Shown one piece after another: positions 17,136 through 25,951 of a DNA stretch of 64,000 nt. This DNA is from DASSUC01 sp035649895. GTDB taxonomy: Bacteria > Actinomycetota > Actinomycetes > Mycobacteriales > Micromonosporaceae. The notes beneath the pieces were generated by a model. The model was not told where the DNA came from and searched no databases. It saw only the letters and a list, made by a program, of their open reading frames with translations. Position 1 is the first letter of the stretch; each line of letters begins with the position of its first letter. The position numbers and the translations under genes are program-made. The stretch spans positions 10,798 to 74,797 of the forward strand of contig DASRIS010000135.1 of NCBI GenBank assembly GCA_035649895.1, written 5' to 3'.

Positions 17136-18107
17136 TCAGCCGGTCTTGGCGACCTCGCGTACTGCGGCCGTCAGCTGCTCGCGGCTGGGCTGGACGGCCA
17201 GGTCGAGCTCGAGGGCGAAGGGCAGCACCGCGCCGTCCGGGCGGGTCACCCGGCGCGGCGGAGCCACCAGCCGCATCTCCTCAGCCGCGGTCGCCACGAC
17301 CTCCGCGCCGAGGCCGCAGGAGCGGTTGGAGTCGTCGACCACGACCAGCCGCCCGGTCTTCGCCAGCGACCGGGCCAGCCCCGGCCAGTCGAACGGGTAG
17401 ACCGTGCGGGGGTCGAAGACCTCCACCGAGATCTCGTCGCCCAGCAGCTCGGCGACTGCCAGCGCGTCCTGCACCAGATGCCCGACCGCGACCACGGTCA
17501 CGTCGTCGCCCTCGCGGTGCACCCGGCCCTGGCCGAGCGGCACCGGGCCGAGCGCGGCCAGGTCCACGTCCTCGCGTACGCCGAGGGAGCCAGCCGGGGC
17601 GAAGACCACCACCGGGTCGGGGTCGCGGATCGCCGAGACGAACAGCCCGTACGCGTCCGCGGGCGTGGCCGGCACCACGGTCTTCACCCCGACGTGCGCG
17701 AAGAGGCCGTACGGGTGGTCGGAGTGCTGGCCGGCCCAGCCCGTCCGCGAGCCGGAGCCGGGCACCAGGTAGGTCACCGGCACGCTGGTCTGCCCGCCGG
17801 TCATCAGCGAGAGCTTGTGCGCCTGGTTGGCGACCTGCTCGAAGACGAGGAAGAGCAGCGAGGGGATCTGGAACTCGACCACCGGCCGCCGGCCGGCCAT
17901 CGCGGCACCCGTGGCGAAGCTGGTGAACCCCTGCTCGGAGATTGGCATGTCGATCACCCGGTCCGGGCCGAAGCGCTTGAGCAGCCCGGTGGTGACGTTG
18001 GCGACGCCCACCCCGATGTCCTCGCCGAGCACGAACACGGCCTCGTCGCGCGTCATCTCGTCGCCGAGCGCGCGGCCCAGCGCCTTGAGGTAGGACAGGA
18101 TCGTCAT
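17136..18107 (-). CDS. 2-oxoacid dehydrogenase E1 beta subunit (transketolase-like)
   Basis: A 323-residue protein of the pyruvate/acetoin/branched-chain dehydrogenase E1 beta family. LGEDIGVGVANVTTGL, then ISEQGFTSFATGAAMAGRRPV, then SGSRTGWAGQHSDHPYG with the catalytic-loop histidines are typical. It works as a heterotetramer with the E1 alpha encoded just upstream (4-bp ATGA overlap), using thiamine diphosphate to decarboxylate a 2-oxoacid. It is the last gene of the long - strand operon and lacks linked E2 or E3 genes. The closest biosynthetic precedent I know is the PglB/PglC pair of phenylglycine synthesis, which makes an aryl-acetyl-CoA. Whether that applies here is inference. Confidence 0.9.
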   Translation of the reverse strand: MTILSYLKALGRALGDEMTRDEAVFVLGEDIGVGVANVTTGLLKRFGPDRVIDMPISEQGFTSFATGAAMAGRRPVVEFQIPSLLFLVFEQVANQAHKLSLMTGGQTSVPVTYLVPGSGSRTGWAGQHSDHPYGLFAHVGVKTVVPATPADAYGLFVSAIRDPDPVVVFAPAGSLGVREDVDLAALGPVPLGQGRVHREGDDVTVVAVGHLVQDALAVAELLGDEISVEVFDPRTVYPFDWPGLARSLAKTGRLVVVDDSNRSCGLGAEVVATAAEEMRLVAPPRRVTRPDGAVLPFALELDLAVQPSREQLTAAVREVAKTG

Positions 18108-19072
18108 CACACCACCCCCGGGCGGGTACGCAGGCCGTCGGCGTACAGGTAGTCCAGCGCGCCGGACGGGTCGGGCTTGGGGCTCTCGCGGGCGAACCGG
18201 ACCGCCTCGTCGAGCACGGACTCGACCTCCGCGTCGATGCGCTCCCGCACCTGCACCGGCAGCCGGGCGCCCTGGATCTGCACCGGGTCGCGGGCGCGGC
18301 CCAGCGCCACCTCCTCCTCGGTGCGGTAGCGCGGGCGGGCCTTGTGCTCCCAGGTGTGGTGTGCGTCGTAGCGGTAGGTGTGGCACTCCAGGAAGGACGG
18401 CCCGCCTCCGGACCGGGCCCGGGCGACGATGCCGGCGGTGGCGGCGAGCACCGCCTCGGCGTCCATCCCGTCGACCTCGGTGGCGGGGATGCCGAAGGCG
18501 GCGGCCCGGCCGGTGATCGTGCCGGCCACCGCGTCGGCCACCCGCATCGTGGTGGCGATGCCGTTGTTCTCGCAGACGAAGATGACCGGCGCCTGGCGCA
18601 GTGCGGCGAGGTTGAACGACTCCAGCAGCACACCCTGGCTGACCGCGCCGTCGCCGAAGAAGGTCGCCACGACCCGGTCGGTGCCGGCCTGCTGGCTGGC
18701 CCATGCCGCGCCCACGGCCATCGGGCCGGCCGCGCCGACGATGGCGTTCGCGCCGAGGATGCCGACGCTGAAGTCGGCCGCGTGCATGGACCCGCCGCGG
18801 CCCCGGTTCAGCCCGGTCGCCCGCCCGGCCAGCTCGGCGAGCATCCGCGCCGGGTCGCTGCCCTTGGCCAGCACGTGCCCGTGGCCCCGGTGGGTGCTGG
18901 TGATCAGGTCGTCGCGGCGCAGCGCGCCGCACACGCCCGCGGCGATCGCCTCCTGCCCGAGGTACGGGTGGATGCCGCCGACGATCTCGCCGGAGCGGAC
19001 CAGCTCGATCGCGCGCTCCTCGAACCGGCGGATGAGCCGGACCATCCGGTAGAGGTCGGCGGAGTCAGGCAT
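18107..19072 (-). CDS. 2-oxoacid dehydrogenase E1 alpha subunit (TPP-binding)
   Basis: A 321-residue protein. The thiamine-diphosphate motif is seen as GDGAVSQG with ENNG about 25 residues further on, and THRGHGHVLAKG and GRGGSMH are family marks of E1 alpha. It forms the catalytic E1 with the beta subunit that overlaps its stop. Eleven bases separate it from the methyltransferase gene upstream, so it belongs to the operon. The 2-oxoacid used is unknown. Candidates from neighbouring genes are 4-hydroxybenzoylformate (from HmaS and HmO) or 4-hydroxyphenylpyruvate. Confidence 0.9.
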   Translation of the reverse strand: MPDSADLYRMVRLIRRFEERAIELVRSGEIVGGIHPYLGQEAIAAGVCGALRRDDLITSTHRGHGHVLAKGSDPARMLAELAGRATGLNRGRGGSMHAADFSVGILGANAIVGAAGPMAVGAAWASQQAGTDRVVATFFGDGAVSQGVLLESFNLAALRQAPVIFVCENNGIATTMRVADAVAGTITGRAAAFGIPATEVDGMDAEAVLAATAGIVARARSGGGPSFLECHTYRYDAHHTWEHKARPRYRTEEEVALGRARDPVQIQGARLPVQVRERIDAEVESVLDEAVRFARESPKPDPSGALDYLYADGLRTRPGVV

Positions 19073-19083
19073 GCTCGGTCCCT

Positions 19084-20148
19084 TCAGATCCGCATGGCCT
19101 CGACCACGCCGCCGGTCTGCCGACCGCTGACGTGCCGTACGGCCAGGACGTCGAAGCCGGTCGCGGCGAGCAGCTCGCGGTACTCGACCCCGGTGCGGTC
19201 GAACCCCTCCAGCGTCACCAGCATGAGCAGGTCACCCAGGCCGGCCGCCGCGGGGCCGCCGGCCGCCGTGCCTCCGCTGGGCGTCGGGGCGTCGGCGGTC
19301 GGTGGCGGTCCGGCTTCGGGCAGCAGCTCCTCGAGCACGACCAGCCGGGCGCCGGGCGGCGCCGCCGCGTGCACCCGGCGCAGGATCTCCAGCGCGTGCT
19401 CGTCGTTCCAGTTGTGCAGCACCCGCGCCAGCACGTAGACGTCGCCACCGGCGGGCACCGCGTCGAAGAAGCTGCCCTCCACAAAGCTCACCCGGTCGGC
19501 GAGGCCGGCCTCGCCCAGCCGGGCCCGGGCGGCGGCCACCGCATCCGGCCGCTCCAGCAGCACGCCGCGCATCCCCTGGTACGCGGTGAGCACCTCGGCG
19601 AGCAGCGTACCGTTGCCGCCACCGACGTCGACCAGCGTTGCGACGCCGGACAGGTCGCATGTGGACAGCCCGGCCGGCACCGGCTGGTCGCCCATCGACC
19701 CGATGAAGATGCTGGCCGCGTCCGGGTTGTCGTCGAGGTACTCGTAGAACGGCCGGCCGTAGACCTTCTCGAAGGCGGGGGCGCCGGTGCGTACCGTGTG
19801 CATGATCTCGGCGAAGGAGCGGAGCACCTCCTCGCCGTGCATCAGCGCGACCAGGTGGGTCGAGCCCGGGGCGTCCGAGCGCAGCAGCTCGCCGGTGCTG
19901 GACAGGGCGAAGGTGCCCGGGCCGGTCTGGCGCAGCACGCCGGCGCCGGCCAGGGCGCGCAGCAGCCGGTGGAGCACCCGGGGGTGCGCGCCGGTCGCTG
20001 CGGCCAGGTCGTCCACTGCCCGCGGGCCCGCGGCCAGCAGGTCCGGTACGCCGAGCTTGACCACGGCGTAGCAGGCCTGCCCCAACCAGGCACCGGACAG
20101 GATGCCCAGCAGCTTGCGCCGGGCAAGGCTGCTGGTGCCGGCGGACAT
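19084..20148 (-). CDS. SAM-dependent O-methyltransferase (plant-OMT/hydroxyneurosporene type)
   Basis: A 354-residue enzyme with an N-terminal winged-helix dimerisation domain (about 1-100) and a C-terminal Rossmann domain. LVDVGGGNGTLLAEVL is the SAM-binding loop, and ARVLHNWNDEHALEIL holds the catalytic-base histidine region of this family. A Pro/Ala-rich insertion follows EELLPEAG. A good ribosome site (GGAGG) precedes ATG 20148. It probably methylates a hydroxyl, perhaps a phenol of a hydroxyphenyl unit made by the same operon; the acceptor is inferred, not seen. Confidence 0.88.
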   Translation of the reverse strand: MSAGTSSLARRKLLGILSGAWLGQACYAVVKLGVPDLLAAGPRAVDDLAAATGAHPRVLHRLLRALAGAGVLRQTGPGTFALSSTGELLRSDAPGSTHLVALMHGEEVLRSFAEIMHTVRTGAPAFEKVYGRPFYEYLDDNPDAASIFIGSMGDQPVPAGLSTCDLSGVATLVDVGGGNGTLLAEVLTAYQGMRGVLLERPDAVAAARARLGEAGLADRVSFVEGSFFDAVPAGGDVYVLARVLHNWNDEHALEILRRVHAAAPPGARLVVLEELLPEAGPPPTADAPTPSGGTAAGGPAAAGLGDLLMLVTLEGFDRTGVEYRELLAATGFDVLAVRHVSGRQTGGVVEAMRI

Positions 20149-20189
20149 GGGACCTCCAGGTGGTGGTTGCGGGTGCCGGGCGCGCCGCG

Positions 20190-21152
20190 TCAGGCCGCGG
20201 AGCGCCAGGTCACCGGGCAGTAGTCGGGGTCGGCGTAGTCGGGCTGCCCGTCCGGCGTACGGCGGACCAGCACGTCGTGGTTGTACTCCACCACCGAGCC
20301 GTCGCTGAGCTGGAACGGGCGGTACGCGTTCTCGCCGTCCTGCAGGTGGAACGAGACCGCCCGGCGCGGCCGGTCACCGCGGTTCGGCCCGCTGCCGTGG
20401 TAGATCCGGCAGTGGTGGAAGCTCACGTGGCCCTTTGGGATGACCATCGGGACCTTGCGCACCTCGGCGTTGTTGAAGTCGGCGTTCTCCTCCAGCAGGT
20501 GGTCCAGGTCCTGCCGGTCCCGGGCGGCGAAGTGCCGGCTGGTGCTGTCGTTGGCGCCGGTCTCCTTCCACAGGTGGCTGCCGTCGACCATGGTGATCGT
20601 GCCGAGCTCCTCGTCGCAGTCGTGCATCGGGATGAACGCCGTCAGCATCCGCTCCGACGTGCACGTCTGCCAGTAGTGCTTGTCGAAGTGCCAGGGCACG
20701 ACGTTGGTCGGCTCGTCCGGCCGCGGCGGCTTGTAGATCAGGGTCGCCTGGAAGACCCGGATCTCGTCGGCCCGGGCGAGCCGCGCCGCGACCGCACCCA
20801 GCAACGGCTTGCACAGGATGTGCCGGATCGCCTCGCTCTCGTAGTGGATGTAGTCGTTGTGCCGCTGGACCGGCCCGTCCGCAGGCTCCCAGTAGGCCAG
20901 GTGCGCCGGGCGCACCGGTAGGACCCGGTCCCGCTCGCCCGCGTAGAAGCGCTCGCTGGCGGCGACCAGCTCGTCGACCTCGGCGTCTGAGAACAGCTTG
21001 CGGGACAGGTACCAGCCCCGTTGGGCGTACGACTCGACGTCCGCGGCCGAGGGCAGGAGCTCACGCTCCTCCTCGGTCAGCGCGAACCGCCCGGTTAGCG
21101 ACGTGGACACTGGCATTCCTCCAACTCCGTTGTTGGCTGTCGAGTAGGTCAT
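20190..21152 (-). CDS. PhyH-family Fe(II)/2-oxoglutarate-dependent oxygenase
   Basis: A 320-residue phytanoyl-CoA dioxygenase-like protein. The iron facial triad is seen as WHFDKHYW (His-x-Asp) and the distal His in RIYHGSGPNR, with the following Arg region for 2-oxoglutarate. Such enzymes hydroxylate or halogenate-like activate unactivated C-H bonds on carrier-bound or free substrates. A second start, ATG 21116, has a stronger GGAGTTGGAGGA ribosome site and would shorten the protein by 12 poorly conserved residues. It lies between HmaS and the methyltransferase, with gaps of about 30 to 40 bp. Confidence 0.85.
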   Translation of the reverse strand: MTYSTANNGVGGMPVSTSLTGRFALTEEERELLPSAADVESYAQRGWYLSRKLFSDAEVDELVAASERFYAGERDRVLPVRPAHLAYWEPADGPVQRHNDYIHYESEAIRHILCKPLLGAVAARLARADEIRVFQATLIYKPPRPDEPTNVVPWHFDKHYWQTCTSERMLTAFIPMHDCDEELGTITMVDGSHLWKETGANDSTSRHFAARDRQDLDHLLEENADFNNAEVRKVPMVIPKGHVSFHHCRIYHGSGPNRGDRPRRAVSFHLQDGENAYRPFQLSDGSVVEYNHDVLVRRTPDGQPDYADPDYCPVTWRSAA

Positions 21153-21182
21153 GGCGTGCTCCGCCCGTAGTCGTGGGGCGCC

Positions 21183-22361
21183 TCAGCCGAGGCCAGCCTC
21201 GGTGATCTCCCGCAGGCCGGCCAGCTCGCGCTCCTTGGCCTCGTAGAGCGCCTTGATGTTGCTGCTGCCGAAGGTGCGCGCGCCGTGCCGCTCGATCAGC
21301 TCGAGGAAGAGGGTCCGTCGATCGTGCATGGACTGCGTGAAGATCTGGAACATCTGGCCCCAGTGGTCCTGGTCGACCAGCACGCCGGCCTCGCGCAGCG
21401 CGCTCACCGGCAGGTCGACCGAGCCGAGCCGCTGCTCCAGGACGTCGTAGTAGCTGCCCGGTGTCATCGCGAACGCCACACCGCGGCTCGCGAAGGTGCG
21501 CACAGCGCTGATGATGTCGCCGGTGCGGAACGCCAGGTGCTGTACTCCGGCGCCGCCGTGGCGGGTGAGGAACTCGTCGATCTGGCCGGGGGTGCGGCTG
21601 GTGTCGGGCTGGATCAGCGTGAAGGTCACCTCGCCCGACGGGCTCTGCACCACCTTGGACTCCATGCCCTGCTCGCCGACCTGGATGTACTCCTCGAAGA
21701 TCTCGGCGAAGCCGAAGGCGCTGCGGTAGAAGCCGACGGTGGGCTCGAGGGTGCCGGCCGGCAGGCAGATCGCGGCATGGTCGACCGCCAGCAGCAGGTC
21801 GCTCCCGTCAGGGGAGGCCGTTGCGGCGGCTGAGGTCGGGGCCGTGGCGGGCGGGGCCGTGGCGGTGGCCGAGGTCGGCGCCACGGCGGTGGGCGGGGCC
21901 GTGGCGGCGGGGACCGGCACGATGCGGCCGGGCAGGAGCTCCCGGCCCGGGCCGTGCCGCTCGACCAGCTGGTGCACCACGTCACCGAAGCCGGACACGG
22001 TGGCGGTGACCACCCGGCTCTCCCCATCCTGATGGGTGTCGGGCGGCGTGACCGCGGTGGCGCCCTGCGCCACCGCCTCGGCGAACGCCGCCGACGCGTC
22101 CACCGTCCCGAAGGCGACCACCGCCACGCCGTCGCCGTGCCGCGCCACGTACTCCGTGGCCGGGTGGGCGGCGGTGCGGCCGGCGGTCACCAGGATCTGG
22201 ATGTCACCCTGCCCTAGCAGGACCGATTCCTGGTCCGGCAGCCCGGTCTGCGGGCCGCCGCGCCCCTCAACGCGGAAGCCGAGGGCCGAGCACAGGTAGT
22301 TGGCTGTCCGGTCGGTATCGCCGACGAACAGCTCGACGTGGTCGACGCCGAGGATGCTCAT
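21183..22361 (-). CDS. hmaS: 4-hydroxymandelate synthase
   Basis: A 392-residue two-half VOC-fold dioxygenase. The Fe(II) ligands read as His 195 (VDHAAICL), His 275 (GVQHLAF) and Glu 354 (LFLELIERHG). FGSSNIKALYEA and QIDEFLTRHGGAGVQH strongly resemble HmaS of glycopeptide producers, more than HPPD. It converts 4-hydroxyphenylpyruvate to 4-hydroxymandelate, the first step to 4-hydroxyphenylglycine. ATG 22361 has a GGAAAGGGAGGGG ribosome site. An odd Ala/Pro/Thr-rich linker of about 40 residues (149-187) sits between the two halves. HmO and HpgT for the next steps lie at 30834 and 29527, in a separate - strand operon. Confidence 0.93.
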   Translation of the reverse strand: MSILGVDHVELFVGDTDRTANYLCSALGFRVEGRGGPQTGLPDQESVLLGQGDIQILVTAGRTAAHPATEYVARHGDGVAVVAFGTVDASAAFAEAVAQGATAVTPPDTHQDGESRVVTATVSGFGDVVHQLVERHGPGRELLPGRIVPVPAATAPPTAVAPTSATATAPPATAPTSAAATASPDGSDLLLAVDHAAICLPAGTLEPTVGFYRSAFGFAEIFEEYIQVGEQGMESKVVQSPSGEVTFTLIQPDTSRTPGQIDEFLTRHGGAGVQHLAFRTGDIISAVRTFASRGVAFAMTPGSYYDVLEQRLGSVDLPVSALREAGVLVDQDHWGQMFQIFTQSMHDRRTLFLELIERHGARTFGSSNIKALYEAKERELAGLREITEAGLG

Positions 22362-22413
22362 TGCCACCCCTCCCTTTCCTATCCGGCAAAGGCCGCCTCC
22401 CCAGGTCGAGGCC

Positions 22414-23679
22414 TCAGCTGTGCCGTCCTTCCGCCCGGGTGGTCCGGGTCGAGGGTGGGCCGAACACCAGGCTGACGTTGTGCCCGCCGAACCCGAACGA
22501 GTTCGACAGCGCGTACGCGATGCTCTGCGACCGCGGCGTCTTGCGGATGTGGTCAAGATCGCACACCGGGTCCGGGTCGTCCAGGTTATGTGTTGGTGGC
22601 AGCTGCGCCCGGAGCATGGCCATGAGCGTCGCCGCCGCCTCGATGACCCCGGAGGCGCCGAGCATGTGGCCGGTCACGCCCTTGCTCGAGCTCACCGCCG
22701 GGCCGTCCGCCCCGAAGACCGTGCGGATGGCCAGCGCCTCGGCCGCGTCACCGAGCTTGGTGCTCGTACCGTGGGCGTTGACATAGCCGATGTCCCGCGG
22801 GGCGAGGCGGGCGTCGGCCAGCGCGCGCCGCATGCACTCGGCGGCGCCCGCGCCGTCCGGGCGCGGGGTGGTCGGGTGGTGCGCGTCGGTGGTGGCGCCC
22901 CAGCCCACGATGTCGCCGTAGGCCGCGGCGCCGCGGGCGTCGGCGTGCGAGGCCCGCTCGAGTACGAAGACGCCGGCGCCCTCGCTGAGCACGAGGCCGT
23001 TGCGGCGGCGGTCAAACGGCCGGCAGGCCGCGGTCGGGTCGGGCCAGTTGCGGGCCAGCGCCCGGGCGTTGCGGAAGGTGTCGGCGAGGGTGGGAAACAG
23101 CGGCGCCTCGCTGCAGCCGCAGACCACCACGTCGGCCTCGCCGGCGCGCAGCAGCCGTACCCCCTCGCCGAGCGACTGCGCACCGGCCGCACAGGCGGTC
23201 GCGATCGACGAGGTGTAGCCCATGATGCCGTACTTGATGGCGATCCGGGCGGTGCCCATGTTGGGCAGCATGCCGGGCAGCAGGTAGGGGCTGACCCCGA
23301 CCCGGCCGCGCTCGGTGCGCGCCACCACCTGGGACTCCAGCATCGCCAGGCCCCCGGTGCCGGAGACGATGGCGGCGATGCGGTACGGGTCGACGTCGCG
23401 CCCGACCACCAGGCCGGCGTCGGCCAGGGCATCCTCGGCCGCCTGCATCGCCATGATCACGTACCGGTCGACGACGCGCGCCTCGATCGCCGGCATGAAC
23501 GCGTCCGTGTCGATCTCCGGCCCGATCCCGGCCACGTCCACCGAACCGGCCACCGGATGCGTCTCGGGCGGCCGGCGCAGCCCCGACCGCCCGTCGCACA
23601 TCGCCTCGAAGACCTCGCCCACCGCGCGCCCCACCGGCGTCACCAGGCCGATGCCGGAGACTACGACCGCGTCGTTCAT
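22414..23679 (-). CDS. Beta-ketoacyl-ACP synthase, FabF-like (KS 1)
   Basis: A ketosynthase of 421 residues. The catalytic triad is complete: Cys in ATACAAGAQ, His in NAHGTSTKLGD and His in GVTGHMLGASG. SNSFGFGGHN is the C-terminal family mark. It should extend an ACP-bound acyl chain with a malonyl-ACP unit. The start is doubtful because a 30-bp tandem duplication repeats the ribosome site and ATG; ATG 23709 would add ten residues. It follows the acyl-AMP ligase and precedes HmaS in one operon. Confidence 0.92.
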   Translation of the reverse strand: MNDAVVVSGIGLVTPVGRAVGEVFEAMCDGRSGLRRPPETHPVAGSVDVAGIGPEIDTDAFMPAIEARVVDRYVIMAMQAAEDALADAGLVVGRDVDPYRIAAIVSGTGGLAMLESQVVARTERGRVGVSPYLLPGMLPNMGTARIAIKYGIMGYTSSIATACAAGAQSLGEGVRLLRAGEADVVVCGCSEAPLFPTLADTFRNARALARNWPDPTAACRPFDRRRNGLVLSEGAGVFVLERASHADARGAAAYGDIVGWGATTDAHHPTTPRPDGAGAAECMRRALADARLAPRDIGYVNAHGTSTKLGDAAEALAIRTVFGADGPAVSSSKGVTGHMLGASGVIEAAATLMAMLRAQLPPTHNLDDPDPVCDLDHIRKTPRSQSIAYALSNSFGFGGHNVSLVFGPPSTRTTRAEGRHS

Positions 23680-23730
23680 GCCGACACCTCGCTTCCGCGC
23701 GTCGTTCATGTCGACACCTCGCTGCCGGCG
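23671..23730. repeat. 30-bp tandem duplication covering a ribosome site and start codon
   Basis: Two adjacent 30-bp units (23671-23700 and 23701-23730) agree at about 27 positions. Each contains, on the - strand, AGCGAGGTGTCG followed by ATGAACGACGC, so the KS 1 gene has two equivalent initiation sites in frame. Confidence 0.85.
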
Positions 23731-23731
23731 C

Positions 23732-25378
23732 TCAGGTCGCCTGTGTCTCGGCGGTCGCCTGTAGCTGCGCGAGGTGGCGCTGGCGCATGAGGAACTTGCG
23801 CACCTTGCCGGTCGGCCCGACGATCAGCTGGTCGTCGGGGACCGCCACCACCCGCCGTAGGGTCGCCGCGACCGCCGGGTCCAGGGCGGAGCGCACCGCC
23901 TCGGTGCGGTCGGCGTCCGGGTCGGCGTTCTCGTCCAGCGAGAGCAGGACGTCGGTCACTGCCGAGCCACCCTGGCGCACCGCGACCACCGTGCAGTCGC
24001 GCACGTCCGGGCTTCGGGCGAGGATGCGCTCCTCGGTCATGGCGGTGTAGAGCCAGGCGCCGTCGCCGAGGTCGACCGCGTCCACCGCGCGGTCCATGTG
24101 GTAGTAGTAGCCGCTCTCGTCGCGGTACATCAGGTCCCCGGTCAGGTAGTAGCCGCCGAACCGGCAGCGGTACGTGGTGACCGAGTCGTTCCAGTACCCG
24201 AGCGAGAGCGTTGGCGAGCGCAGGCCGCAGTGGCCCACCTCGCCGACCGGCACCTCGTCGCCGGTGGCGAGGTCGAAGAGCTTGATGTCGGCGAACACGT
24301 GTGGCCGGCCGACGCAGCGGCCGTACCGGTTGGTGTCGGTGCGATGGGTGATGTGGAACGCGGAGTGGCCCATCTCGGTGGAGCCGATGCCGTCGATGAA
24401 GCTGGAGCCGGGGACCCGCACCACGCCCTGGCGGGTGACGATGTCGTGGCTGCCCACCGCCACCAGCGGGCGGATATGCGTCTCGTGGGCACAGTCGCCG
24501 GTGTTGAACCAGATCGCCACCGAGCTCAGGTCGCGCTTTGTCAGGTCGTAGCGGGCCAGCTCGGCCCAGGTCACGGCGAAGCCGAAGACCCCGGTCGGGC
24601 GCCACCGCTCGATCGCGTCGAGCAGCGCCGCGCCGTCGTTCTGGCGGGAGAGGAACAGCAGCTCCGCGCGGTTGCACAGGGCCTGGTTGACGGTGAGGAT
24701 GCCGGCCGTGTGCGGCGCCGGCAGCGCGGAGAGCACCCGCTCGGTGCCCTGCGCCCGGGGCACCGACAGCCGGATCCGGCGGGTCGCGGCGAAGAGGCTG
24801 GAGTGCGAGTGCGCCACCGCCGTCGGCATCCGGGTGGTGCCTGACGAGTGGGTGATGGCGACCGGGTCGTCGGCGTGGTGGCGGTAGTGCGGCGGTGCCG
24901 CCGCCGGGTCGCCGCCGCCCAGCTCGGCCAGGTCACCGAGGATCGGCACGCCGAGGTCGTGCCCTGCCAGCTGCTGGCGGTGCGCGGCGTCGGTGAGCAG
25001 CCCCGCGCCGCGCAGCCGCCGGATGTACTCGGCCGCCACGTCGCCCGGAATGTTCGGGTTCATCAGCGCCGGGATGGCGCCGAGCCAGGTCAGCGCCATG
25101 AAGCTGAGGAAGCAGTCGGCCGCGGTGGTGGCGTAGACCGCGACCGGGTCGCGGGGGCGCACGCCCCGCTCATGCAGCCAGGCGGCGCGTGCGGCCACCC
25201 GCTCGTGCAGGACGCCGAGGGTGAGCGGCTGCCAGGCCGGGTGGCCGTCGACGGCGACGTCGAAGGTGATCCCCGGCCCGTCCGGCGGCGCCCCGTGCTC
25301 GACCAGCTTGGCCAGCACGTTGCCGGCGCCCAGGTCGGGGTCTCCGGCGAGGGCGGCGCGGATGTTCTTAGCCGTCAC
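23732..25378 (-). CDS. Acyl-AMP ligase (ANL superfamily) A
   Basis: A 548-residue adenylating enzyme. The phosphate-binding loop is THSSGTTRMPTAVAHSH, the aspartate of the ribose-binding motif is in YLTGDLMYRDESGYYYHMDRA, and the catalytic lysine region is GPTGKVRKFLMRQR near the C-terminus. The central motif FIDGIGSTEMGHSAFH is unusual for NRPS A domains and fits carboxylic acid ligases. It should activate an acid as acyl-AMP and load an ACP or CoA. The GTG start has GAAGGAG about 8 bp upstream. It lies between the half-ketosynthase and KS 1. Confidence 0.88.
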   Translation of the reverse strand: MTAKNIRAALAGDPDLGAGNVLAKLVEHGAPPDGPGITFDVAVDGHPAWQPLTLGVLHERVAARAAWLHERGVRPRDPVAVYATTAADCFLSFMALTWLGAIPALMNPNIPGDVAAEYIRRLRGAGLLTDAAHRQQLAGHDLGVPILGDLAELGGGDPAAAPPHYRHHADDPVAITHSSGTTRMPTAVAHSHSSLFAATRRIRLSVPRAQGTERVLSALPAPHTAGILTVNQALCNRAELLFLSRQNDGAALLDAIERWRPTGVFGFAVTWAELARYDLTKRDLSSVAIWFNTGDCAHETHIRPLVAVGSHDIVTRQGVVRVPGSSFIDGIGSTEMGHSAFHITHRTDTNRYGRCVGRPHVFADIKLFDLATGDEVPVGEVGHCGLRSPTLSLGYWNDSVTTYRCRFGGYYLTGDLMYRDESGYYYHMDRAVDAVDLGDGAWLYTAMTEERILARSPDVRDCTVVAVRQGGSAVTDVLLSLDENADPDADRTEAVRSALDPAVAATLRRVVAVPDDQLIVGPTGKVRKFLMRQRHLAQLQATAETQAT

Positions 25379-25390
25379 GCGTGGGCTCCT

Positions 25391-25951
25391 TCATCCGTTA
25401 CCTATGAGCACGGCGGCGGCCCGGTCCGGTTCACCGTCCAGATAGGACTGGTGAGCGAGGACCACGAGCGCCTCGTCGGCGTCACCCTCCTCGATCAGCT
25501 GGGCGGCCACCGCCAGCCCCTCCTCGGCCGCGGACAGGCACACGACCGGCCCGGCCAGGCCCCAGCGCGCGGCCAGGTAGCCGGCGACCGCGTTCGGCAC
25601 GGACTGGAAGAACAGCAGCGGCGTCACCCGGGTCCCCTCGTCCACCGCCCGGGCCACCCGGACCGCGCCGGACACGTCCCCGAGGGGGCTGAGCAGGACG
25701 ATCGCCGTACGCTCGCCGCGCGCCGGGTCGACCGGCGGCTCGCCGTAGCGCGCGCGCAGGCACCGCTCGGCCGCCTCGGCGACCAGCGGGCTGAACGTGG
25801 ACTCGATGAAGCCGGGCAGCCCGGGCGGGCGGTCGTCGTACGGCGACTGCGGCCAGCACCCCTCGGCGAGCACCGCCAGCCCGCCGGCCGTGGCCCGCTC
25901 GGCCAGCGGCCGGGCGGCCGAGGGGGGCGGTGCGAACGCGGGCGCGGTCAT
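25391..25951 (-). CDS. Small beta-ketoacyl synthase-like protein (N-terminal half only)
   Basis: A 186-residue protein. The segment PLLFFQSVPNAVAGYLAARWGLAGPVVCLS matches the short ketosynthase-N-terminal-like family (Ketoacyl-synt_2 type) found beside KS pairs in aryl polyene and related type II clusters. No catalytic Cys motif of the TAC type is visible, and the second half of the thiolase fold is absent. It may be a structural or chain-length-influencing partner of KS 2, whose gene overlaps its start by 4 bp. The assignment rests on the one conserved segment and on context. Confidence 0.7.
   Translation of the reverse strand: MTAPAFAPPPSAARPLAERATAGGLAVLAEGCWPQSPYDDRPPGLPGFIESTFSPLVAEAAERCLRARYGEPPVDPARGERTAIVLLSPLGDVSGAVRVARAVDEGTRVTPLLFFQSVPNAVAGYLAARWGLAGPVVCLSAAEEGLAVAAQLIEEGDADEALVVLAHQSYLDGEPDRAAAVLIGNG

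Noticed and set aside
21183..22361. Homogentisate-pathway 4-hydroxyphenylpyruvate dioxygenase
   Set aside because: Sequence around the C-terminal half resembles HmaS more than HPPD, and HmO and HpgT are nearby.
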